Assembly: GCA_014380965.1 (NCBI GenBank)
Contig: JACMIV010000105.1
Coordinates: forward strand, 1 to 7,276
Length of the DNA stretch: 7,276 bases
Reading direction: 5' to 3'
Origin: Rhizobiaceae bacterium
GTDB lineage: Bacteria > Pseudomonadota > Alphaproteobacteria > Rhizobiales > Rhizobiaceae
The translations under genes and the position numbers were made by a program. How positions within the stretch are numbered: the first letter of the stretch is position 1; each line of letters begins with the position of its first letter. This document shows positions 1 through 6,382 of the stretch, one piece after another. Below the pieces are notes generated by a model. That model had not been told where the DNA came from and searched no databases. It was given only the letters and a program-made list of their open reading frames with translations.

Positions 1-135
1 CTCACCGCCGTCACATTGGCCTGCCTCACGATCTACGACATGGCCAAGGCCGTCGATCGCGGCATGGAGATAACCGGCGTGCGCCTTCTCGAGAAGTCCG
101 GCGGGCGCTCTGGCGACTGGGCTGCAACGCCATGA
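1..135 (+). CDS. moaC: Cyclic pyranopterin monophosphate synthase MoaC, C-terminal end (partial)
   Basis: Only the last 44 codons are present; the gene enters from the left edge. MoaC works with MoaA in the first stage of molybdenum-cofactor synthesis, turning the GTP-derived 3',8-cyclo intermediate into cyclic pyranopterin monophosphate in the cytosol. The visible tail carries the family signature [10 protein letters not shown] (fragment residues 9-18), whose Asp and Lys match the active-site pair D128/K131 of the E. coli enzyme. A glycine-rich KSGGRSGDW end follows at fragment residues 32-40. Two small departures from the E. coli form are Ala for Cys in YDMCK and Arg for the second Lys of KSGGKSG; both look conservative. 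The TGA stop lies within the moeA ribosome-binding region, so the two genes are almost certainly co-transcribed. Identification is firm despite the short fragment. Confidence 0.95.
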   Translation, partial: LTAVTLACLTIYDMAKAVDRGMEITGVRLLEKSGGRSGDWAATP

Positions 136-142
136 GGACGCG

Positions 143-1354
143 ATGAGCCTCATCTCGGTCGACGACGCCGTCCGGCTGGTGATGGTGGACGCTGCTCCCG
201 TTTCGGCGACCGAGGCCGTCGCTCTCCGCAATGCCCGCGACAGGATCCTTGCGGCCGATCTATACGCCGAACGCACCCAGCCGGGCTTCGACGCCTCGGC
301 CATGGATGGCTACGCGGTGCGCGCCACAGACGCTGCCCCACCGTTCGCGCCGCTTCGGCTCGTCGGAGAAGCTGCGGCGGGCCACGCCTTCGGCGGCAGG
401 CTCGCGGAGGGCGAAGCGGTGCGGATATTTACCGGCGCTCCGGTTCCAGAGGGCGCCGACGCCATCCTCATCCAGGAGAATGCCGAGCGCAGTGGACCGT
501 ACCGCGTCCGGCCCTCGGAGGCCGTCGCGGCCGGTCGTCATATCCGCAGGGCCGGCGCTGATTTTTCAGCCGGCGAACGATTGCTGTCTGCCGGAATGCG
601 GCTGTCGAGCGGCGCGCTCGCGCTCGCGGCAAGCGGCGGACATCCGATGCTTTCCGTTCTCAGGCGTCCAAGGGTCGCGATCCTTGCCACAGGCGACGAA
701 CTCGTGCTGCCGGGCGAGCCGGTAGGCCCGTCGCAGATCGTCGCCTCGAACACCTTTGGCGTCGGCGCTCTGGTGGAATCTGCGGGCGGCGAGGTGCTCG
801 ACTGCGCCATTGCGCCGGACGACGAGGCTGCGATCGCAGACCACCTCGACCGCGCCGTTGCGCGAGGCGTCGACGTCTTCGTCACCATCGGCGGCGCCTC
901 GGTCGGCGACCACGACCTCGTCGGCAAGGTGTTCGCCGATAAAGGCGTCGCGCTCGATTTCTGGAAGGTCGCGATGCGGCCGGGCAAGCCGCTGATGGCC
1001 GGTCGCATCGGGGCGACGCGGGTGATCGGACTGCCCGGCAATCCCGCTTCCAGCATGGTGGCCGCGACGCTCTTCCTGCGCCCGCTCGTGGAGGCGCTCG
1101 CTGGCCGGCCTCGCCGCCCAGACTATCGCTCCGGCATCCTTGGTCGCGACATGTCGGCAAACGAGGACCGCGCCGATTTCGTACGCGCAAGCCTCGACGA
1201 TTCGCAAGGTGGGATACCTGTCGTCACTCCGTTCGACCGCCAGGACTCCTCGCTGCTTTCGATCTACGCCCAAGCAAACGCGCTTCTCCTGCGCCCGCCG
1301 CATGCAGGACCCGCAAAAGCAGGAGATGCGTGCCTTTTTGTTGGTCTGGATTGA
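143..1354 (+). CDS. moeA: Molybdopterin molybdenumtransferase MoeA
   Basis: MoeA inserts molybdate into adenylylated molybdopterin, the last common step of molybdenum-cofactor synthesis, in the cytosol. At 403 residues it is close to the 411 of E. coli MoeA and appears complete. The N-terminal region holds AMDGYAVR (53-60), with Asp55 matching the functionally important Asp59 of E. coli, and [11 protein letters not shown] (97-107). The central MoCF-binding domain has LATGDELV (181-188), GGASVGDHD (250-258), MRPGKPL (278-284) and GLPGNPAS (296-303). The beta-rich C-terminal domain covers roughly 325-403. The ATG is preceded by GAGGA at 134-138, which overlaps the moaC stop and lies four bases before the start, so translation is probably coupled. 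The 82-base gap downstream holds the lexA operators rather than a clear terminator; I see no T-tract hairpin. No key motif is missing. Confidence 0.97.
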   Translation: MSLISVDDAVRLVMVDAAPVSATEAVALRNARDRILAADLYAERTQPGFDASAMDGYAVRATDAAPPFAPLRLVGEAAAGHAFGGRLAEGEAVRIFTGAPVPEGADAILIQENAERSGPYRVRPSEAVAAGRHIRRAGADFSAGERLLSAGMRLSSGALALAASGGHPMLSVLRRPRVAILATGDELVLPGEPVGPSQIVASNTFGVGALVESAGGEVLDCAIAPDDEAAIADHLDRAVARGVDVFVTIGGASVGDHDLVGKVFADKGVALDFWKVAMRPGKPLMAGRIGATRVIGLPGNPASSMVAATLFLRPLVEALAGRPRRPDYRSGILGRDMSANEDRADFVRASLDDSQGGIPVVTPFDRQDSSLLSIYAQANALLLRPPHAGPAKAGDACLFVGLD

Positions 1355-1373
1355 CGAACCGGCCGGCGCGCCC

Positions 1374-1401
1374 CTTGCGGAACACAACTAGAACAGATAA
1401 C
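1374..1401 (+). promoter_or_regulatory. Tentative lexA promoter (-35/-10)
   Basis: CTTGCG at 1374-1379 resembles the alphaproteobacterial -35 (CTTGAC). GATAAC at 1396-1401 is a passable -10 after a 16-base spacer. The perfect LexA box starts at the end of the -35 and fills the spacer, and the second box lies just beyond the -10. This is the geometry expected for a promoter that LexA can shut off. The hexamers alone are weak; their placement relative to the boxes is the main support. Confidence 0.4.
1380..1394 (+). promoter_or_regulatory. LexA box 1, perfect GAAC-N7-GAAC
   Basis: The sequence reads GAAC, seven bases (ACAACTA), then GAAC. This is an exact match to the direct-repeat SOS operator known from rhizobia and other Alphaproteobacteria (GTTC-N7-GTTC on the other strand). 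It lies 42 bases before the lexA start codon, so it very probably mediates autorepression of lexA and release after DNA damage. Confidence 0.85.
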
Positions 1402-1404
1402 TTT

Positions 1405-1419
1405 GTTCAGGTTTTGTTT
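1405..1419 (+). promoter_or_regulatory. LexA box 2, GTTC-N7-GTTT (one mismatch)
   Basis: GTTC, seven bases (AGGTTTT), then GTTT: seven of the eight conserved positions match the alphaproteobacterial LexA box, read in the opposite orientation to box 1. The centres of the two boxes are 25 bases apart. It ends 17 bases before the start codon and just upstream of the ribosome-binding site, so LexA bound here would cover the likely transcription start region. Confidence 0.65.
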
Positions 1420-1436
1420 TAACGAGGATTACAGGA

Positions 1437-2168
1437 ATGCTGACGCGTAAGCAGCACGATCTTCTGATGTTCATCCACGGGCGGCTTCAGGAGCTCGGTG
1501 TTCCTCCTTCCTTCGACGAAATGAAGGATGCGCTGGAGCTGAGGTCGAAGTCGGGCATTCATCGCCTCATCACCGCACTCGAGGAACGCGGCTTCATCCG
1601 GCGTCTGCCGAATCGGGCAAGGGCGCTGGAAATCCTGAAACTGCCGGAGTCGGTGTCGCAGGCGCCGAAAGGACGGGCGGGCTTTACGCCGAGCGTTATC
1701 GAGGGCTCGCGCGACAGTCGGGAGGCCGGCGTCTCCGCCATCGACTCGTTGCAGAAGCGGCCGCGCGTGGTTTCCGACGAGTCCCATGTGGTCGGCATCC
1801 CCATGATGGGCCGCATTGCGGCGGGCGTTCCGATCTCGGCGATCCAGACGAACACGCACCAGATCTTCGTCCCCCCGGACATGCTCGGCGGCGGCGAGCA
1901 TTTCGCGCTGGAGGTGAAGGGCGATTCGATGGTCGAGGCCGGCATCCTCGACGGCGACACGGTTCTGATCCGCAAGGCGGACACCGCGACCGCCGGCGAG
2001 ATCGTCGTTGCGCTTGTCGACGACGAGGAGGCGACGCTGAAGCGCTTCCGCCGGCGCGGCGACACGATCGCGCTGGAGGCGGCGAATCCGGCCTACGAGA
2101 CGCGTATCTTCGGGTCCGACAGAGTGAAGGTTCAGGGCAAGCTCGTCGGTCTCATCCGCAAGTACTGA
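1437..2168 (+). CDS. lexA: SOS repressor LexA (autocleaving)
   Basis: LexA represses the DNA-damage regulon and cuts itself when stimulated by RecA-ssDNA filaments. The 243-residue protein starts with [10 protein letters not shown] and has a winged-helix DNA-binding domain at about 1-67, including the recognition segment around [12 protein letters not shown] (34-45). A flexible linker (about 68-117) is longer than in the 202-residue E. coli protein, as is common in Alphaproteobacteria. The C-terminal S24-type protease domain contains the cleavage site AAGVP (cut expected between Ala129 and Gly130). It also has the catalytic Ser164 in [10 protein letters not shown] and Lys202 in ATLKRF, with 38-residue spacing against 37 in E. 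coli. All residues needed for self-cleavage are present. A GAGGA ribosome-binding site at 1424-1428 lies eight bases before the ATG. Two LexA boxes directly upstream indicate autoregulation. It converges with comEC across a 56-base gap. Confidence 0.98.
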   Translation: MLTRKQHDLLMFIHGRLQELGVPPSFDEMKDALELRSKSGIHRLITALEERGFIRRLPNRARALEILKLPESVSQAPKGRAGFTPSVIEGSRDSREAGVSAIDSLQKRPRVVSDESHVVGIPMMGRIAAGVPISAIQTNTHQIFVPPDMLGGGEHFALEVKGDSMVEAGILDGDTVLIRKADTATAGEIVVALVDDEEATLKRFRRRGDTIALEAANPAYETRIFGSDRVKVQGKLVGLIRKY

Positions 2169-2176
2169 TCGGATGT

Positions 2177-2204
2177 CCTGGCCAACGCGGGAGCTTGGGT
2201 CAGG
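2177..2204. terminator. Weak hairpin between convergent lexA and comEC
   Basis: CCTGGCC (2177-2183) can pair with GGTCAGG (2198-2204): seven base pairs including one G-U wobble, with a 14-base loop. It lies in the 56-base gap between the 3' ends of two convergent genes, where a shared terminator would be expected. There is no T-tract on either side, and the loop is large, so intrinsic termination is doubtful. I see no better candidate in this gap. Confidence 0.2.
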
Positions 2205-2224
2205 CTGCGTGTGTACGTGTCTAT

Positions 2225-4726
2225 TCAGTCTCTGGCGGCGTCAGGGTTGGTTTGGGCTCGGGCGGCTGGCGGGCCTTCCTCGGTCGAGCGACTCCAGACC
2301 TCGGGCCAGGGCGCTTGACGATGGCGGGTCCACTCCAGCCGGGCATTCTCGATCGACCGGGCGACGTGTCGGCCAGCGCCCTGAGGGTCTTTCGAGATCG
2401 CTAGCGAGCCTGTGCGGCGCAGAGTGCGCAGCGTCACGAGGGTTGCGCCGGAGCGGCAGGTTTCGAGGCGGATGGCACGGGCAATGATCGCGACGTCTGC
2501 TTCGTCGCAGGCGCGGCCGGTTTCGCGGAAGTCGTCGGTCCAGGCAACGGTGAGACCGCGTCGGGTGGTGGCGGTGCAATAGCGCATCTCCGGTCGCCGC
2601 CTGAGGGGTGCGGAGTTTGCTGTTTTCGAGGGATCGGTGCCTCCGGTGGTGGCCGCGATGGTCGAGGGGTCTGCCGCAGGGATGGAGCGGCAGGTGAAGG
2701 CCTTGGTCGGCGAAGCTTCCGTTTTGGCCGAACCGTCGGCGCCGTTTGGAGGGAAGGCCCGTTGCCACTGCGAGAAGACGAAGTCGTTCGGGCGCGTGCG
2801 CAGTGGGACGAGAGTGCCTGAAGCGTCGATAAGGGCGACTTCCTTGCCATCCTCGAAGACGAGGAGTTCGGGCCGCTCGCCACGCTCCGGCGATAGCGCA
2901 AGACCGACTGCTGCTATCGGCAGCGCCGCCCAGCGCAGACCGCTCGAGAGGAAGGCGGCGAGCACGAGCGCGGTCGACAGAAAGGCGAGTCCTGTCGCCG
3001 TGACGAGACCGGTCGGCGTGTCCGAAAGACGATCATGCACGGCATGTGCGATCTCGAAGACCAGCGTCAGGCCGTAGCCCATGAGGACGAGGAACGGTTC
3101 GTCGAGCCCGAACGGCATGAGGAGCATCGCGATGAGGGCGAGCGGCATGATCCAGACGGAGAAGAGCGGCATCGCCAGAAGGTTCGCGATGAGCCCGAAT
3201 GGCTGGATGCGCTGAAAATGATAGGCCGAATAGGGTGCGGTCGCCGTCCCCGCGATGAGCGACGTCGCCGCGAGCCCCGCCAGGAACAGCAGCGCGGCGA
3301 CGACCGGGCTGCGCCCGCCCTGCGCGTTGTTCGCGGTGTCTCGTCGTCGTGCATAGACGCCATAAGCGCCGAGGAGAGCCGCGGTCGCGGCGAAGGACAT
3401 CTGGAAGCTCGCGGTCGTCAGCGCATGCGGCGAGAGCGCAAGGACCACCATCGCGGCGATGGCGAGATTGCGGAGCGTCAGGGCCGGCCGGTCGAAGAGA
3501 ACGGCGAGGAGGACGATGGAGAGCATGATGTAGGAGCGGTCGGTGGCGACGTTGCCGCCGGAGATGGCGAGGTAAAAGGTTGCGACGCCGAGCGCAGCGA
3601 AAGCTGCCCATTTCTTGATCGGCAGCACGAGCGCACACCACGGAAAGGCGGCGAGGAGAGCCCGGACCGAAATCATCGCAAAGCCCGCGACCAGCGCCAT
3701 GTGGAGGCCGGAGATGGACAGGACGTGGGAGAGCCCCGTCGTCTGGAGCCAGGTGTCGATCTCGTCCGGGATGCCCGCACGGTCGCCCATGATGAGCGCC
3801 GCGGCGACTGCGCCCTCCGGCCCGCCGATCGCCTCGCGGATCCGCTCGCCGATGGAGAGCCGGAGTGCCGCGAAGCGGTCGGTGATCGTTGGCTTGCCGG
3901 AGGCGTCTCCCGCTTGGGGCGGTGGTTCCGGCGCTCCGAGGCCGAAACCGTAGGCTCCGAGCCCTTGGAAGTGACTTCCGAAGGAAAAGTCGTAGGCGCC
4001 GGGAAAGGCGGGCCCAGAGGGAGGGCGCAGCCGGACGAGCCCTCGATACGTCTCGCCGATCTCCAGCGGCTCGTGGCGGCTCGAGACGAGGATGCGTGCC
4101 TTGTCCGGCGGCCTGGAGAGGACGGGCCGATCGGTGCGCGCGATCGTGACGGTGTAGCGGATGCGGCCGCGATCGTCCGTGTCCCGCCAGGTGACGCGCC
4201 CCTCGATCCGCACGGTCGCCTCGCCGGCGAAGATCACGGTCTGGACGCGCGCAAGTTCTGCAGCCGACAGGGCCGCTCCGGCGCCGACGAACCCGGCGAG
4301 GAGGAACGCAGGCCCCGCCCATGCGGCCTCCCTCAGACGCAGCGCCATCATCAGGAGAAGTGCCGATGCTGCGCCGGCAAACACGGTCGACGGTCGCCAT
4401 TCGGCCGCGTAGACGAGCGCTATGCCGATCATCAGCCCTGCCGGAGCGATGAAGAAGCCGGTTCTCGCCTCCGTTTCGATGACGGTCTGCCGATGCAGCC
4501 AGCCTGCCAGCCCGGCGAGGGAAACGTCGCTCAACGCCGCCGCAACAGCCTGCGCGCGACCCTGAGCCAATGCCGAAGCGGCGCCGCGCCGCGACATCAG
4601 CCGCCCGCCGAGTTTTCCGTCGTCATCGCGGCCCGACGCGCTCATTCTCGACCGTTCCGTTCGTCCGGCGCCCCGTCGCGTGTCCTGTACAGCGCCGCCG
4701 CCGAGCCGGACGCCGCGCCTTGTCAC
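2225..4726 (-). CDS. comEC: ComEC/Rec2 family DNA-uptake membrane channel protein, no recognisable beta-lactamase motif
   Basis: ComEC is an inner-membrane channel that moves single-stranded DNA into the cytosol during natural transformation. The frame gives up to 833 residues. Residues 90-155 hold N-terminal membrane segments. Roughly 165-265 form the DUF4131 OB-like region, including the FPGAYDF motif (241-247). The Competence domain runs from about 300 to 610 as a string of hydrophobic segments. Its hallmark GLSHVLSISGLHM is at 331-343, with ALIMGDRAGI at 310-319 and FQMSFAAT at 441-448. The C-terminal 220 residues are soluble; I see no HxHxDH metal-binding motif, and 660-715 is a low-complexity Ser/Thr/Ala/Pro-rich stretch. 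The start is uncertain: a GTG at 4726 (AGGG seven bases upstream) or ATGs at 4645 or 4597. The first 45 residues are Arg/Gly-rich and unlike a conserved N-terminus, so one of the ATGs is plausible. Whether this organism is transformable cannot be told. Confidence 0.93.
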   Translation of the reverse strand: MTRRGVRLGGGAVQDTRRGAGRTERSRMSASGRDDDGKLGGRLMSRRGAASALAQGRAQAVAAALSDVSLAGLAGWLHRQTVIETEARTGFFIAPAGLMIGIALVYAAEWRPSTVFAGAASALLLMMALRLREAAWAGPAFLLAGFVGAGAALSAAELARVQTVIFAGEATVRIEGRVTWRDTDDRGRIRYTVTIARTDRPVLSRPPDKARILVSSRHEPLEIGETYRGLVRLRPPSGPAFPGAYDFSFGSHFQGLGAYGFGLGAPEPPPQAGDASGKPTITDRFAALRLSIGERIREAIGGPEGAVAAALIMGDRAGIPDEIDTWLQTTGLSHVLSISGLHMALVAGFAMISVRALLAAFPWCALVLPIKKWAAFAALGVATFYLAISGGNVATDRSYIMLSIVLLAVLFDRPALTLRNLAIAAMVVLALSPHALTTASFQMSFAATAALLGAYGVYARRRDTANNAQGGRSPVVAALLFLAGLAATSLIAGTATAPYSAYHFQRIQPFGLIANLLAMPLFSVWIMPLALIAMLLMPFGLDEPFLVLMGYGLTLVFEIAHAVHDRLSDTPTGLVTATGLAFLSTALVLAAFLSSGLRWAALPIAAVGLALSPERGERPELLVFEDGKEVALIDASGTLVPLRTRPNDFVFSQWQRAFPPNGADGSAKTEASPTKAFTCRSIPAADPSTIAATTGGTDPSKTANSAPLRRRPEMRYCTATTRRGLTVAWTDDFRETGRACDEADVAIIARAIRLETCRSGATLVTLRTLRRTGSLAISKDPQGAGRHVARSIENARLEWTRHRQAPWPEVWSRSTEEGPPAARAQTNPDAARD

Positions 4727-4746
4727 GCGATCGCCCTATGCTACAC
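4719..4746 (+). promoter_or_regulatory. Candidate gltX promoter
   Basis: CTTGTC (4719-4724) matches the alphaproteobacterial -35 CTTGAC at five of six positions. CTACAC (4741-4746) is an acceptable -10 after 16 bases. It would put the transcript start near 4753 and give a leader of about 54 bases. The -35 overlaps the GTG start option for comEC on the other strand, which mildly favours a later comEC start. Confidence 0.45.
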
Positions 4747-4763
4747 AGCCCGCACTGAAACGG

Positions 4764-4787
4764 GGCCGAAAAACATCGGCTTCGGCC
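4764..4787 (+). other. Hairpin in the gltX leader
   Basis: GGCCGAA (4764-4770) is perfectly complementary to TTCGGCC (4781-4787), a seven-base-pair stem with a 10-base loop. It ends ten bases before the GGAG ribosome-binding site of gltX (4798-4801). An alternative five-base-pair stem, GCCGA (4765-4769) with TCGGC (4776-4780), competes for the same left arm. ACATCGG occurs at 4773-4779 and again at 4793-4799, exactly 20 bases apart, and the second copy overlaps the ribosome-binding site. Any regulatory role is inference; there is no T-tract. Confidence 0.35.
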
Positions 4788-4806
4788 GCCAGACATCGGA
4801 GCCTCT

Positions 4807-6228
4807 ATGACGACCAGCGTCGTGACCCGCTTTGCACCCTCGCCGACCGGTTTTCTCCACATCGGCGGCGCGCGCACGGCGCTTTTCAACTGGCTCTATG
4901 CACGCCGCATGGGCGGCAAGATGCTGCTGCGGATCGAGGACACCGACCGAGAGCGCTCCAGCGAGGCGGCGGTGACGGCCATCATCGAAGGCCTGTCCTG
5001 GCTTGGCCTCGAGGCGGACGAGCCGCCGGTGTCGCAGTTCGAGCGCGCCGCCCGACACCGCGCGGTCGCAGAGGAACTTCTCGCCGCCGGTAAGGCATAC
5101 CGCTGCTATGCAAGCCAAGCCGAGCTCGAGGCGATGCGCGAGACGGCCCGTGCCGAGAAGCGGCCGCCGCGCTACGATGGGCGCTGGCGCGATCGTGATC
5201 CGGCTGAGGCACCGGAGGGGATCGATCCGGTGATCCGGCTGAAGGCGCCGCAGGAGGGCGAGACGATCGTCAACGACCGAGTCCAGGGCGAGGTCCGCTT
5301 CCCGAACCGGGATCTCGACGATTTCGTGCTGCTGCGCTCGGACGCCTCGCCGACCTACATGCATGCGGTCGTCGTCGACGATCACGACATGGGCGTCACC
5401 CACATCATCCGCGGCGACGACCACCTCACCAATGCCGGACGCCAGACGCTGATCTATCAGGCGAGGGGTTGGGAGGTGCCGGTCATGGCGCACATCCCGC
5501 TGATCCATGGCGAGGACGGCGCAAAGCTCTCCAAGCGACATGGCGCGCTCGGCGTCGACGCTTATCGCGCGATGGGCTATCTGCCGGAGGGCCTCCTCAA
5601 CTATCTCGTCCGGCTCGGCTGGAGCCATGGCGACGACGAGATCATGGCGATCGCGGAGATGATCGCATGGTTCGACATCGACGACGTCAACAAAGGCGCC
5701 GCTCGCTTCGACTTCAAGAAGCTCGATGCGATCAACGGGCATCACCTTCGCGCGGCGGACGATGATCGGCTGGTCGACCTACTCCTCGCCGAGCGCGACC
5801 ACCTTCCGAACGGTGACCTCTTGAAGCGGAAGTCCGAGCCGGAGACGCGGCGGCTTCTCGCCGCCGCGATGCCGGGCCTGAAGGAGCGGGCCAAGACGCT
5901 GGCCGAACTCTGCGAGTCCACCGCTTATCTCTTTGCCGACCGGCCGCTGGGAATGGAGGAGAAGGCCGAGGGGATACTTGCCGACGGTGGACGCGCAATC
6001 CTCTCCGACCTCGTGCCGCGCCTCGCGGCTGCCAGCGAGTGGACACCCTCCGCTCTCGAGGAGGCGGTGCGGGTCTACGCCGAGGAGAGCGGTCTGAAAC
6101 TCGGCAAGGCTGCCCAGCCGTTGCGCGCGGCGCTCACCGGCAAGGCCACCTCGCCCGGGGTCTTCGACGTGCTCGCGGTGCTCGGGCGGGAGGAGTCGCT
6201 GGCTCGCATTGGCGATCAGTCGATCTGA
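4807..6228 (+). CDS. gltX: Glutamyl-tRNA synthetase GltX
   Basis: This class I aminoacyl-tRNA synthetase activates glutamate with ATP and loads it on tRNA-Glu in the cytosol. The 473-residue length is typical. The Rossmann catalytic domain opens with [16 protein letters not shown] (8-23), holding the HIGH-type signature, followed by [10 protein letters not shown] (42-51). IRGDDHL lies at 201-207 and the KMSKS-type loop KLSKRHG at 240-246. The helical anticodon-binding half covers about 320-473. At the zinc-site position only Cys100 (YRCYAS) is seen; the paired Cys and later Cys/His of the E. coli type are absent, so this is a zinc-free form. Many rhizobia lack GlnRS and use a non-discriminating GltX with GatCAB; that may apply here, but the sequence does not prove it. 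GGAG five bases before the ATG supports the start. It is divergent from comEC. Confidence 0.97.
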   Translation: MTTSVVTRFAPSPTGFLHIGGARTALFNWLYARRMGGKMLLRIEDTDRERSSEAAVTAIIEGLSWLGLEADEPPVSQFERAARHRAVAEELLAAGKAYRCYASQAELEAMRETARAEKRPPRYDGRWRDRDPAEAPEGIDPVIRLKAPQEGETIVNDRVQGEVRFPNRDLDDFVLLRSDASPTYMHAVVVDDHDMGVTHIIRGDDHLTNAGRQTLIYQARGWEVPVMAHIPLIHGEDGAKLSKRHGALGVDAYRAMGYLPEGLLNYLVRLGWSHGDDEIMAIAEMIAWFDIDDVNKGAARFDFKKLDAINGHHLRAADDDRLVDLLLAERDHLPNGDLLKRKSEPETRRLLAAAMPGLKERAKTLAELCESTAYLFADRPLGMEEKAEGILADGGRAILSDLVPRLAAASEWTPSALEEAVRVYAEESGLKLGKAAQPLRAALTGKATSPGVFDVLAVLGREESLARIGDQSI

Positions 6229-6230
6229 TC
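6214..6230 (+). terminator. Small hairpin across the gltX stop codon
   Basis: GATCAG (6214-6219) and CTGATC (6225-6230) form a perfect six-base-pair stem with the five-base loop TCGAT. The TGA stop (6226-6228) lies in the right arm. The stem is short, of moderate GC content and not followed by a T-tract, so it is at best a weak or accessory 3'-end element. Confidence 0.2.
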
Positions 6231-6253
6231 AATTCGCGAGCAGCACCCGCTTC

Positions 6254-6282
6254 TTTGCAGCGCAATATGTTCGTCTGATACG
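6254..6282 (+). promoter_or_regulatory. Very tentative gltA promoter
   Basis: TTTGCA (6254-6259) and GATACG (6277-6282) are separated by 17 bases and each match the general -35/-10 hexamers only partly. If correct, the left copy of the 11-bp repeat overlaps the -35 and the right copy lies in the leader. Other hexamers in the gap are no better (CTTGTT at 6286-6291 has no good -10 partner). A separate gltA promoter is expected because the gap is 154 bases long. Confidence 0.2.
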
Positions 6283-6293
6283 CAACTTGTTCG
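6261..6293 (+). repeat. Tandem direct repeat CGCAA-N2-TGTTCG, 20-bp period
   Basis: CGCAATATGTTCG (6261-6273) and CGCAACTTGTTCG (6281-6293) agree at 11 of 13 positions and start exactly 20 bases apart, about two helical turns. The first unit overlaps the left arm of the 11-bp inverted repeat. The GTTC cores are separated by 16 bases, not seven, so this is not a LexA box. The arrangement resembles a pair of operator sites on one face of the DNA. Confidence 0.45.
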
Positions 6294-6382
6294 CATCGGA
6301 TCTTTGGAGTACGCAGGGTGTCGATAGCAGTGTGCGCTGCAAAAGGCCCTGCCTCGCGCGGCTTTCGAAGAAGGGGATACGC

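Larger units (their letters stand above)
6254..6343. repeat. 11-bp inverted repeat with distant arms in the gltA control region
   Basis: TTTGCAGCGCA at 6254-6264 recurs as its exact reverse complement TGCGCTGCAAA at 6333-6343, with 68 bases between. The left copy is itself a near-palindrome (TTGC-AGC-GCAA, 6255-6265), as expected for a dimeric regulator's site. Both copies lie in the 154-base gap before gltA. They could be paired operators allowing looping, or the closing stem of a large leader structure if the transcript starts upstream of 6254. The regulator is unknown. Confidence 0.6.

Noticed and set aside
1355..1379. GC-rich palindromes (CCGGCCGG, GGCGCGCC) after moeA as a terminator
   Set aside because: The arms overlap each other, leave no proper loop and are not followed by a T-tract.
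566..1387. 273-codon minus-strand frame antisense to moeA
   Set aside because: Lies almost wholly under moeA, has no recognised motif, and its start would lie in the lexA operator region. Treated as a GC-bias shadow.
3033..4400. 455-codon minus-strand frame overlapping comEC in another phase
   Set aside because: Arg/Pro-rich shadow of the comEC coding frame, with no plausible start context or family.
3035..4810. 591-codon open frame on the plus strand, antisense to comEC
   Set aside because: The product is charged (Arg/Asp/Glu/Gly-rich), has no recognisable domain, and is the complement of a hydrophobic, motif-bearing ComEC frame. Long antisense frames are common in GC-rich genes.
4741..5745. 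334-codon minus-strand frame antisense to gltX
   Set aside because: Complements the conserved catalytic half of GltX; its composition follows from the opposite strand and it has no domain of its own.
6269..6292. GTTC...GTTC pair before gltA as an SOS box
   Set aside because: The spacing is 16 bases, not the seven required by the alphaproteobacterial LexA box, and gltA is not an expected SOS gene.
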